64,000 nt of DNA from Sphingobacteriaceae bacterium (GTDB lineage Bacteria; Bacteroidota; Bacteroidia; B-17B0; Aurantibacillaceae), in the NCBI GenBank assembly GCA_002319075.1, contig NVQB01000001.1, forward strand, positions 434,001-498,000. Direction: 5' to 3'. Position 1 is the first letter of the stretch; the number at the start of each line of letters is the position of its first letter. The position numbers and the translations under genes were made by a program. The notes beneath the pieces were generated by a model, which saw nothing but the letters and a program-made list of their open reading frames with translations, made no database searches and was not told where the DNA came from. Below are positions 25,126 through 32,583 of this stretch, piece after piece.

Positions 25126-26604
25126 ATGAGCAAGGTTATTACTTCAAAAGAACAGGATTACAGTAAATGGTACAATGATATAGTTGTAGAAGCCGACCTG
25201 GCTGATCACAGCGCGGTTAGGGGATGTATGGTTATAAAACCGCATGGCTATGCCATCTGGGAAAAAATGCAGGCTGCGCTGGATAAAATGTTCAAAGATA
25301 CCGGACACGTCAACGCCTATTTCCCCTTATTCATTCCAAAAAGCTTATTTGAGGCGGAGGAAAAAAATGCGGAAGGATTTGCTAAAGAGTGTGCCGTAGT
25401 AACGCACTACCGCTTAAAGACAGATCCAAATAATAAAGCGAAATTAATTGTAGATCCGGAAGCAAAACTGGAAGAGGAACTTATTGTTCGTCCTACCAGC
25501 GAAGCTATTATCTGGAGTACTTACAAAGGATGGATCGAAAGTTACCGCGATCTGCCTCTTCTGATTAACCAATGGGCAAATGTAGTGCGTTGGGAAATGC
25601 GCACGCGTCTATTTTTAAGAACAACCGAATTCCTTTGGCAGGAAGGCCACACCGCGCATGCTTCAAAAGAAGAAGCCATCGCAGAAACAAAACAAATGCT
25701 GGAAGTGTATGCCGACTTTGCTGAAAATTGGATGGCAGTACCTGTAATCAAAGGCGTGAAAACTGCCAACGAACGTTTTGCCGGTGCAGAAGATACTTTT
25801 TGTATTGAAGCTTTGATGCAGGATGGAAAAGCTTTACAGGCTGGAACGTCTCACTTCCTTGGGCAAAATTTCGCAAAAGCGTTTGATGTAAAGTTTGCAA
25901 ACAAAGAAGGAAAACAGGAATTTGTCTGGGGAAGTAGCTGGGGTGTAAGTACGCGTTTAATGGGTGCTTTGATCATGAGCCATAGCGATAATAACGGCCT
26001 GGTAATTCCACCAAAATTGGCCCCTACTCAAGTGGTAATCGTGCCTATTTACAAAGGCGAAGAAGGCCTGAAAAAAGTAAGTGCTGTTGCCAATGAAATT
26101 AAGAAGAAACTTCAGAATAAAAATATCTCGGTAAAATATGATGACCGTGATTCGCAACGTCCGGGTTGGAAATTTGCTGAATACGAGTTAAAAGGAATTC
26201 CAGTGCGCATTGCATTGGGTGAAAGAGATCTTGAAAACGGCACCATCGAAGTTGCCCGTAGAGACTTGTTAAGCAAAGAAGTTATAAAAATCGAAGCTGT
26301 AGACACTTACATAGAAAAATTATTGGAGGACATTCAAACCAATCTTTTTACTAAAGCTCAGGAGCGCACAAAAAACATGACTCATAAGGTGGAGTCCTAC
26401 GAGGAGTTTAAAAAAGTGCTGGACGAAAAAACAGGTTTTGTATTTGCACACTGGGATGGAACTCCTGAAACAGAAGAAAAAATAAAAGAAGAAACAAAAG
26501 CAACCATCCGTTGTATTCCTTTGAATAATCCCCAGGAACAAGGTGTTTGCATTTACAGCGGTAAACCAAGTACACAAAGAGTTTTATTTGCAAGAGCTTA
26601 TTAA
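25126..26604 (+). CDS. proS: prolyl-tRNA synthetase (short archaeal/eukaryotic-like type)
   Basis: Class II synthetase of 492 residues that charges tRNA-Pro. It is the short type without the editing (INS) domain of E. coli ProRS. Class II motifs are seen: PKSLF and FPLFIP near the N terminus, [19 protein letters not shown], the motif 2 region [21 protein letters not shown] (about 162-182), and the motif 3 region [33 protein letters not shown]. An HGTP anticodon domain (about 300-400) and the C-terminal zinc/PLD-like extension follow, ending FARAY, as usual for this type. A 238-residue gene follows after 12 bp. Confidence 0.96.
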   Translation: MSKVITSKEQDYSKWYNDIVVEADLADHSAVRGCMVIKPHGYAIWEKMQAALDKMFKDTGHVNAYFPLFIPKSLFEAEEKNAEGFAKECAVVTHYRLKTDPNNKAKLIVDPEAKLEEELIVRPTSEAIIWSTYKGWIESYRDLPLLINQWANVVRWEMRTRLFLRTTEFLWQEGHTAHASKEEAIAETKQMLEVYADFAENWMAVPVIKGVKTANERFAGAEDTFCIEALMQDGKALQAGTSHFLGQNFAKAFDVKFANKEGKQEFVWGSSWGVSTRLMGALIMSHSDNNGLVIPPKLAPTQVVIVPIYKGEEGLKKVSAVANEIKKKLQNKNISVKYDDRDSQRPGWKFAEYELKGIPVRIALGERDLENGTIEVARRDLLSKEVIKIEAVDTYIEKLLEDIQTNLFTKAQERTKNMTHKVESYEEFKKVLDEKTGFVFAHWDGTPETEEKIKEETKATIRCIPLNNPQEQGVCIYSGKPSTQRVLFARAY

Positions 26605-26616
26605 AAATCACACAGT

Positions 26617-27333
26617 ATGAGTGAACAATCGGACAAACAAAAAGAAATGATTCTTTCGCTGCTTTCGAAAAAGTCGGTGATGAAACAGGATGTTTACAGC
26701 AACACCATTGCTATTTTTAACCAGGTAAAAGATATTCTCAAAGAACGTGCGGAAGAACTTTCAGACGAAATTTTGAAGGTGGATAAACGCATCAACATTT
26801 TTTATAAGGACATTAGTTTGCAATCTTCTCAATTAAAGGTAGCCGGTGATATTCTCGATTTTCAAATGCACTCCAATGTGTTTGAGTTCGATCGTTCTAA
26901 TGCCATGTTTAAAACGGCATACGTGCGTAACAACGAATTAAACTCTTACTGCGGAATTATAAGCGTGTATAATTTCCTCGCAGATTCTTATAAATACAAC
27001 CGCCTGAATGACCTGGGTTACCTCGTTGCCCGCATATTCATAAACCAGGAAAAACATTTTTTTGTAGAAACTAAAACGCAGATAGGTTACAAGTACCACA
27101 ACTTTAGCGCAGAGCCCATTACAAAAGACAACCTGATTGACATAATAAATGAATTAATTATTTATTCTGTAAAATTCGATTTGTTCACGCCACCTTATGA
27201 TAGCGTAAGACAAGTAACGGTTTACGAAATGCAGGAAAAATCGAGCAGCGCGGCACTCAGAACGGGTAAGCGTTTAGGTTACGGTGGCTCTCAGGACAAT
27301 GTGCGTGGCTTTGATGACGAGGCTCATCTCTGA
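26617..27333 (+). CDS. conserved-looking cytoplasmic protein of unknown function
   Basis: Protein of 238 residues without signal peptide or membrane helix. The first 80 residues are helical (SKKSVMKQDVYSNTIAIFNQVKDILKERAEELSDEILK), followed by a mixed domain (FKTAYVRNNELNSYCGIISVYNFLADSYKYNRLNDLGYLVARIFINQEKHFFVE) and a charged tail with KRLGYGGSQDNVRGF. It is 12 bp behind proS, so almost certainly in the same transcript. I do not recognise a named family. Confidence 0.7.
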   Translation: MSEQSDKQKEMILSLLSKKSVMKQDVYSNTIAIFNQVKDILKERAEELSDEILKVDKRINIFYKDISLQSSQLKVAGDILDFQMHSNVFEFDRSNAMFKTAYVRNNELNSYCGIISVYNFLADSYKYNRLNDLGYLVARIFINQEKHFFVETKTQIGYKYHNFSAEPITKDNLIDIINELIIYSVKFDLFTPPYDSVRQVTVYEMQEKSSSAALRTGKRLGYGGSQDNVRGFDDEAHL

Positions 27334-27336
27334 TAA

Positions 27337-27367
27337 TCGCCACAGATTACACTGATTTTACTGATTA
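27337..27367. repeat. ATCTGCGGC-family repeat, inverted copy
   Basis: ATCGCCACAGATTACACTGATT followed by TTACTGATTAA. On the other strand it reads AATCAGTGTAATCTGTGGCG, the orientation opposite to the copy at 27849-27870. The two flank the broken lipoprotein gene. It begins directly after the stop codon at 27333. Confidence 0.5.
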
Positions 27368-27429
27368 ATAGAGCCTTTAAACGATTTTATCTATAAAAAA
27401 TTTAGCGGGGTGCAGTCCTATATACTTTC

Positions 27430-27895
27430 TTGATTTTGATTCTCCTTTTAACTTCTTATGCTTGCGGATCAACAAAACGAAGTCCAGAAGCGCAGAATAA
27501 AATTATCTGCGGCGATTCGATCAAGTAGTGGGATATTGTAAAAAAACAAAGCTTTCTGACAAAAAAACAGCAGAATTTTTCCCTTTTATTCCTACAGCTT
27601 TGTTAAACATGCAAAGACACAAATGCACTACTACGATAAGGGAAAGAGAGTGAAAGAAAATTATGGTGATCTTATAATATATAGCGATTGGAAGTTAATC
27701 GACGATTCAACGTTGTTATCCGCATTTTACAATTACCCGATCCGGATATTGACACGCGACACACTATGTTTTCTTAATGATAAGGACACAGTTATTCTTT
27801 TTAAAACTCTTAACGGAGTTGGCTCTCACTATTGGAAAAAACCGGTGCAATCTGAGGGATCTGCGGCTAAAGCTTCAGTCTGCAACGTTCATTAG
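27430..27895 (+). pseudogene. broken small lipoprotein gene (lipocalin-like remnant)
   Basis: In frame from 27430 the sequence encodes a lipoprotein signal end (LILILLLTSYACGSTKRSPEAQ) and stops at TAG 27526-27528. The rest of the expected protein continues in another frame, open well upstream of the ATG at 27623 (PFYSYSFVKHAKTQMHYYDKGKR) and running through DLIIYSDWKLIDDSTL, IRILTRDTLCFLNDKDTVILFKT to TAA at 27893-27895. The segment pattern is that of short Bacteroidota lipocalin-like lipoproteins. No ATG precedes the signal segment. The last residues are formed by a repeat element and overlap the convergent thioesterase gene by 29 bp. Confidence 0.55.
27849..27870. repeat. ATCTGCGGC-family repeat, copy 3
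   Basis: AATCTGAGGG followed by ATCTGCGGCTAA. It is inverted relative to the copy at 27337-27367 and forms the end of the pseudogene reading frame. Confidence 0.5.
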
Positions 27896-28418
27896 CCAGC
27901 AACTCACTCTCCGGCTCCACAAGCAAAGACAATCTCGCATTCTGTAATTCTGTTCTGTAACTGGCTTTTAATTCCTTGCGTTTTATGGCTTCTAAAAAAC
28001 GTTTAATTTCCTCTTTTGTTTCCAGGATCAAACCCGGAACTTGTGTGGGTAATCCATCGTCACCTTTCGCTACCATCGTGAAATAAGAGGTATTGGTGTG
28101 TTTTACGGTTCCTATTTTAAAGTTCTCGGCTATTACTTTTATACCAACCACCATCGAAGACTTACCGACATAATTAACAGAAGCAAACATACTCACCATC
28201 TCCCCTACTTCAATGGGCTCTAAAAAATCAACGTTTTCTACCGAGACGGTTACGCAATAGTTCCCGGCATGTTTCGAAGCGCAGGCATAAGCCACCTTGT
28301 CCATCAATGACAAGATCATTCCTCCGTGTATCTTTCCCCCAAAATTAGCATAGGCAGGAATCATTAGTTCACTCACAGTCGTTTTTGAATACGCAACAGG
28401 TTTAAAATTATCGTCCAT
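27867..28418 (-). CDS. hotdog-fold acyl-CoA thioesterase
   Basis: Protein of 183 residues of the acyl-CoA hydrolase type (YciA/ACOT). The active-site region NFGGKIHGGMILSLMDKVAYACA (about 26-48), AGNYCVTVSVENVDFLEPIEVGEMV and a YFTMVA strand are typical; the helix after IHGG covers the CoA site. It hydrolyses acyl-CoA to the free acid and CoA; chain length cannot be told. A charged C-terminal helix (about 125-170) extends beyond the fold. It is alone on the minus strand, convergent with the lipoprotein remnant and divergent from the glycosyltransferase. Confidence 0.88.
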   Translation of the reverse strand: MDDNFKPVAYSKTTVSELMIPAYANFGGKIHGGMILSLMDKVAYACASKHAGNYCVTVSVENVDFLEPIEVGEMVSMFASVNYVGKSSMVVGIKVIAENFKIGTVKHTNTSYFTMVAKGDDGLPTQVPGLILETKEEIKRFLEAIKRKELKASYRTELQNARLSLLVEPESELLANERCRLKL

Positions 28419-28472
28419 AAATCTTTGTTGATTGAATTAAAGGTATAATAATAAGCCGTAATTTTAAAACCT

Positions 28473-29630
28473 GTGGAAAATAAAAGTTTGAAAATATTTA
28501 TCGTTGGTCCCGCATTTCCTTTGCGAGGGGGACCCGCTCAGTTCAACGAAAATTTGTGTGCCGAATTAATCAAAGAAGGGCATGATGCTCAGATCATTTC
28601 GTATGCTTTGCAGTATCCTAATTTTCTGTTTCCAGGTTCAAGTCAGTATGAAACCAGCGGTTCAGCGCCCGAAGGAATTAAAATTCATACTTTAATAAAT
28701 ACAGTAAATCCTTTCAACTGGATCAGTGTGGCTAACTTTATTAAAAAAGAAAAACCTGATTTTATTTTGTTTCGTTACTGGTTGCCTTTTTTTGGTCCTG
28801 CCTTAGGCACAATTGCCCGATTAGTAAAATCTAAAACCAAAGTTCTCGGCTTAACGGATAATGTTATTCCGCACGAAAAACGCTTTGGCGATAAGCCCTT
28901 CACCAATTATTTTATAAAGGGCTGTCATGGTTTTATAGCAATGAGTAAAACGGTGTTGAACGATATTTCTAAATTTTCAACTACAAAAAATAAAGCTTAC
29001 TCTCCGCATCCCATGTATGAAACTTACGGCAAAGCCGTGAGCATGCAGGAAGCGCGTCAGAAATTAAAGTTGAATGCTGACGATAAGATCATTTTATTTT
29101 TTGGATTGATCCGTCATTACAAGGGACTGGATATTTTACTGGAAGCGATGGCGCATCCTGAAATAAAAAAACAAAACATCAAACTTTTAATTGCCGGAGA
29201 ATTTTACGAGTACAAACAACCTTACCTCGATCTTATAAAAACTTCCGAACTGCAAGATCACGTTATTCTGCACGATAAATTCATAGCTAACGAAGACGTG
29301 CGTTATTATTTCTGTGCCAGTAATTTAGTCGCTCAAACCTACAGAAACGCTACCAATAGTGGAGTGACAATGGTAGGTTATTATTACGAAAAACCCATGC
29401 TGGTAACCAACGTAGGTGGACTTGCGGAGATTGTTCCCAACGAAAAATGTGGTTACGTTGTGGAAAATCCGATAGCTATCGGATCCGTGCCGCATATCTC
29501 CGAAAAAATTCTGGCTTACTTTAATCAAAACAAAGAACAAGAATTTACACAGAACGTAATTTTAGAAAAGAAGAAGTATGAGTGGCAGGAATTTATTAGG
29601 GTGTTGGTTAACCTTTATGAAAAAAGTTAG
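28473..29630 (+). CDS. GT4-type glycosyltransferase
   Basis: Sugar transferase of 385 residues with the GT-B fold. N-terminal domain starts KIFIVGPAFPLRGGPAQFNENL with the glycine-rich acceptor loop; C-terminal donor domain has DDKIILFFGLIRHYKGLDILLEAM (about 200-225), LIAGEFYEY, and the E-x7-E-like region GVTMVGYYYEKPMLVTNVGGLAEIV (about 300-325). The start is GTG at 28473, the only good initiator near the expected N terminus. No polysaccharide gene cluster surrounds it, so its acceptor is unknown. Cytoplasmic or peripheral on the membrane. Confidence 0.87.
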   Translation: MENKSLKIFIVGPAFPLRGGPAQFNENLCAELIKEGHDAQIISYALQYPNFLFPGSSQYETSGSAPEGIKIHTLINTVNPFNWISVANFIKKEKPDFILFRYWLPFFGPALGTIARLVKSKTKVLGLTDNVIPHEKRFGDKPFTNYFIKGCHGFIAMSKTVLNDISKFSTTKNKAYSPHPMYETYGKAVSMQEARQKLKLNADDKIILFFGLIRHYKGLDILLEAMAHPEIKKQNIKLLIAGEFYEYKQPYLDLIKTSELQDHVILHDKFIANEDVRYYFCASNLVAQTYRNATNSGVTMVGYYYEKPMLVTNVGGLAEIVPNEKCGYVVENPIAIGSVPHISEKILAYFNQNKEQEFTQNVILEKKKYEWQEFIRVLVNLYEKS

Positions 29631-29632
29631 AT

Positions 29633-29933
29633 TTAAAGCGCTTTATATCTTCTGGTGGGATTTCTCTTTACATGAATTAGTTTATAAACAACAATGTCAT
29701 TTCTATCCAATTCAAAAATTATTACGAATGGAAATTTCTTGAAATGAATACCTCGCAAATTTTTACGAGTGATCTGAAAAATAAGCGGAGCTCTTCTTAA
29801 TATACCCATTGTAAGTTCCCAGTCTCAGAAACTTTAAACCCAGATCTTTTTGAATGTTCTCGTAATAAAGTGTAACAGCATTTAACTCACCATAAATTCT
29901 TTCGGGGATAATTATGCGATAATTACTTTCCAA
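29633..29933 (-). pseudogene. ParE/RelE-family toxin gene disrupted by a one-base frameshift
   Basis: From TTG 29933, overlapping the end of the antitoxin gene, the frame reads ESNYRIIIPERIYGELNAVTLYYENIQKDLGLKFL, a ParE/RelE N-terminal half. It then leaves frame and stops early (SAYFSDHS). One base away the rest of a ParE toxin is intact: DWELTMGILRRAPLIFQ, ITRKNLRGIHFKKFPFVIIF, ELDRNDIVVYKLIHVKRNP. Removing a single A in the codons after KFL (about 29830) would restore a continuous 100-codon toxin. The 301-bp length is not a multiple of three, as expected. Sequencing error is the alternative explanation. Confidence 0.75.
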
Positions 29934-30162
29934 GATTCTTAAGAATTTTCTTCTTTACCTCTTCAACTGTATAAACTTTTGTTTCTCCACTTTTATATTC
30001 GATTTTTCGTTCTTCGATTATTCTAAGATCTTCATCGCTCAAACTATATTCATCTGGTTGTGCATTAGCATTTAAAATTGTGAACACGGCCTCTAAGAGT
30101 TTAGCATCGTCAATACCATCAACTACTTTATGAATTTTCTTCTTTAATTCCGTCGTTGTCAT
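29923..30162 (-). CDS. antitoxin-like protein of a ParE/RelE module
   Basis: Protein of 79 residues: a short N-terminal region (MTTTELKKKIHKVVDGIDDAKLLEAVFTIL) followed by an acidic linker and a lysine-rich helix (YTVEEVKKKILKNLGK). Short, helical and charged, with the common Bacteroidota antitoxin pattern D-x-x-LL-x-x-V-x-x-I-L. It overlaps the start of the ParE-like toxin remnant, the standard toxin-antitoxin arrangement. With the toxin frameshifted, it would be a solitary antitoxin. Confidence 0.75.
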   Translation of the reverse strand: MTTTELKKKIHKVVDGIDDAKLLEAVFTILNANAQPDEYSLSDEDLRIIEERKIEYKSGETKVYTVEEVKKKILKNLGK

Positions 30163-30267
30163 AATTTCAATTTTATACCCAAATTTAATCCATCTGTCGG
30201 AAAAATCCCAAGCAGGCGATTATTTCTGCTGACAGTTAAAAAATACAAAGTATGGATAACAGTAAGT

Positions 30268-30393
30268 TTATCAACACTTGTTAATACTTTATAACACCTG
30301 TTAATACTTTTTTTCTTCCTCCTGAAATTCTGAAATACCTTATAATCAGCGCCTTTATTTTAAAAAGTTAATTACTCGTTTTTTTGTTAATAA
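30268..30393. other. cluster of DnaA-box-like sites, candidate replication origin element
   Basis: In an AT-rich divergent intergenic region lie TTATCAACA (30268-30276), TGTTAATAC (30279-30287 and 30299-30307) and TGTTAATAA (30385-30393). The first and last differ from the DnaA consensus TTATnCACA or its complement at one position. Two of them sit in an 18-bp direct repeat with a 20-bp period (AACACYTGTTAATACTTT at 30273-30290 and 30293-30310). Strand bias of genes switches here. The call is tentative. Confidence 0.3.
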
Positions 30394-30448
30394 CCCCATT
30401 TTACTGGCTCCCCAAGGCTTTGTATATTTAATAGGTTATCCCTTATTT

Positions 30449-31702
30449 ATGGCATTACAGGTAAACGTAAACGATATACTTTCACAGCTTTATCATCATC
30501 GCGGCGTGGTGGAATTCCTCTTCGCGAACCGTGAAAACATCACGGTAAATGAATTGTTGGCGCGTGAAGATATCACCCACGAACAATTACAAAAATTAAA
30601 ATCACTCGACCTGATTTACGAATATGAAAACATCGTGAGTCTGAACGACGCAGTAATGGCCATGTTCGAGGATTTTATGGAAATCGGGGAAGTTACTCCC
30701 GGCTTCATCAACGATTACATCAACGAGCTTACACGTCACATTCGCTTCTACCAGGAAGCGCGTGAAATGCGTTTTTTACGCAGCATAAAAAAATACTTAA
30801 AACGCATTAATTCCACCCTGACACGCGAAATTATCAAGCTTCAGAAAAATGTGGATGATACCTACAAAAACGAAAGTAACTACCGCATTAAGCTCCAGAA
30901 GCTTGAAGATTACAGGGAAAAACGCGATACGATTATTGAGTTCATCAAAAAAACGACCGACGTTGTTGAAGAGACAAGAAATTTATTTGCCCTGACCAAC
31001 GACTCTGAATTATACGGAATTGTGCAGGCTCTAAAAGTGAGTCTGATCGAGAATTTAGATTACCTGATTGAGATTCAAACGGACATTACGGATTTTATCA
31101 ATAAAATTCAGTTCCAGATTGATGTTTACAAAAAAGCTCAGCGTTTAAAAGAAATTAAAGATCACAGTACGCTGCACTTTAAAACCAATTTTAACGAGAT
31201 CGTTGCAAACGTCAACACCCTGCGTTATAACGGACATAAAACACCTAAAACCAAGATTGCTATTGACTTTCTGTTTACAGACGATGGTCATGTATTGTGC
31301 AAAAAGATCTCCGAAAAATACAAGCTCACGCGTCTAATGGTGCGTGGCCTGGCTGATAGAATGGCCGGTAACTTTAAAGACAAGGGATTAGAACAGCAAA
31401 TAAAATTAGATACCGAAAAATTGGTGGAGCGCTTTTTAGTTCAGAGAAAAGAAAATCTTTTTGAGTATTTGATGAACTATAAATTTCCAAAAGCAATCGG
31501 AACAGTGACCTTCGAAGACCGTCTTTCTTTATTTGTAGAAATTGCCATGGAGTACCAAAATGTATTGGATTTTAAATACCGTTTGCAGAATTACGATTAC
31601 GAAGACAGTCAGAAAAATAAAAAACGTCTGGCCTATACGCTGATAATACCAATGGAAGAGAAGGAGAAGAAAAGGAGAAAAGAGGCGGCTAAGAGTCAAT
31701 AG
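30449..31702 (+). CDS. mksF: MukF/MksF-like kleisin of a condensin complex
   Basis: Protein of 417 residues. N-terminal winged helix (about 8-75; FLFANRENITVNELLAREDITHEQLQKLKSLDLIYEYENIVSLND), long helical middle (about 85-240) with several heptad stretches, then a second winged-helix-like region (about 255-330; TKIAIDFLFTDDGHVLCKKISEKYKLTRLMVRGLADRM) and a basic tail. This is the layout of MukF/MksF/JetA kleisins, which bridge the heads of the SMC dimer and bind MukE-type partners. Recognition rests on architecture and on the neighbouring MukE-like and SMC-like genes; sequence similarity was not tested. First gene of the three-gene block, 286 bp from the divergent antitoxin gene. Confidence 0.75.
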   Translation: MALQVNVNDILSQLYHHRGVVEFLFANRENITVNELLAREDITHEQLQKLKSLDLIYEYENIVSLNDAVMAMFEDFMEIGEVTPGFINDYINELTRHIRFYQEAREMRFLRSIKKYLKRINSTLTREIIKLQKNVDDTYKNESNYRIKLQKLEDYREKRDTIIEFIKKTTDVVEETRNLFALTNDSELYGIVQALKVSLIENLDYLIEIQTDITDFINKIQFQIDVYKKAQRLKEIKDHSTLHFKTNFNEIVANVNTLRYNGHKTPKTKIAIDFLFTDDGHVLCKKISEKYKLTRLMVRGLADRMAGNFKDKGLEQQIKLDTEKLVERFLVQRKENLFEYLMNYKFPKAIGTVTFEDRLSLFVEIAMEYQNVLDFKYRLQNYDYEDSQKNKKRLAYTLIIPMEEKEKKRRKEAAKSQ

Positions 31703-31830
31703 TTTATCGTCAACAGACTACAAACGCGTGACAGGTGAAAGAATAGAGGCGACTCAAACGAAGTACAGCGAATAAAGAGAAAAAATAATTAATCGATTAA
31801 AATATAATAGGAAGTGTAAAACTTACTAGA

Positions 31831-31857
31831 GACTATCAACTATAAACTATAGACTTA
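31831..31857. repeat. CTATAAACTAT-family repeat directly before the mksE start
   Basis: GACTATCAACTATAAACTAT followed by AGACTTA, ending one base before the ATG at 31859. It belongs to the same degenerate family as 39149-39224 and 51071-51113. Confidence 0.6.
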
Positions 31858-31858
31858 A

Positions 31859-32464
31859 ATGCAGGCAGAAGACTTCAACTTACCGAAACAAACTCACGAG
31901 ATATTCTCGGTGATGGCGCGTGGAAATTTTATTTCCAGCAATGGAACGAGAGACGGTATGAACCGCTTATACGACATTATCAATAATCCCGATAATTTCG
32001 ACAGGCTACAGGCTTACTTTAATGTAATTCGTTACAACATTGAGCGAGGAAATAATTTTTTCTACTTCTCAAAATTACATGAACCAAATTCCGAACTGGA
32101 GAAAAAACTAGAACGGTTTGAAAGATACATTGACATCATTGATCTGTTTGCGAGTATGGACAATAAAATAACTATTGGTAGCCGTTTCAGACCAGGTGAA
32201 ATTGCTGAAGAGTGTAATGCCAATGTGCGTTTGAAACAAAAATTGCAAAAAATTCCCCTTTACCGTTCTGAAACTTTACACAATAAAGTGCGTGAGATTT
32301 GCGACTTAATGAGTCGTGATTCTTATTTAGAATTAGAGGACGAAAAAACAGAATCTTATAAAGTGATGGATTCTTATACTTATCTACTGGATGTTATTAA
32401 TTCAGTAGCGATTTATGAAGATTCAGGAAATTCAGATAACGCGCAGGGACTGATTTATAACTAG
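31859..32464 (+). CDS. mksE: MukE/MksE-like condensin subunit
   Basis: Protein of 201 residues, mostly helical with winged-helix-like segments: HEIFSVMARGNFISSNGTRDGMNRLYDIINNPDNFDRLQAYFNVIRYNIERGNNFFYFSK, then ERYIDIIDLFASMDNKITIGSRFRPGEIAEECNANVRLKQKL. Length, wing-like F-FYFS segment and position between a kleisin-like and an SMC-like gene fit MukE/MksE/JetB, which binds the kleisin and DNA and controls ATP turnover of the complex. The start ATG is immediately preceded by a repeat element. The gaps to the genes on either side (156 and 119 bp) are larger than usual and filled with repeats, but all three genes face the same way. Confidence 0.72.
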   Translation: MQAEDFNLPKQTHEIFSVMARGNFISSNGTRDGMNRLYDIINNPDNFDRLQAYFNVIRYNIERGNNFFYFSKLHEPNSELEKKLERFERYIDIIDLFASMDNKITIGSRFRPGEIAEECNANVRLKQKLQKIPLYRSETLHNKVREICDLMSRDSYLELEDEKTESYKVMDSYTYLLDVINSVAIYEDSGNSDNAQGLIYN

Positions 32465-32466
32465 TC

Positions 32467-32552
32467 CTCCTCGACTAAGCTCAGGATGACACAAAAAATA
32501 CATCCAAAACGTTATACTAGTGAATGTCATTTCGAGCGTAGTCGAGAAATGA
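32467..32552. repeat. two REP-like elements (TCATTTCGAGCGTAGTCGAG family) before mksB
   Basis: CTCCTCGACTAAGCTCAGGATGAC (in two parts, 32467-32490) and TGTCATTTCGAGCGTAGTCG (32525-32544, extended to 32552 by AGAAATGA). The two are in inverted orientation and separated by about 35 bp, a pair typical of palindromic REP/BIME units. Confidence 0.75.
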
Positions 32553-32583
32553 ACTTCAACAAAGAAAAAAAAGAAAAACAAGA

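Noticed and set aside
27623-27895. Independent 90-residue gene
   Set aside because: The matching frame runs upstream of the ATG, a lipoprotein signal lies in another frame before it, and its end is a repeat; a decayed gene explains this better.
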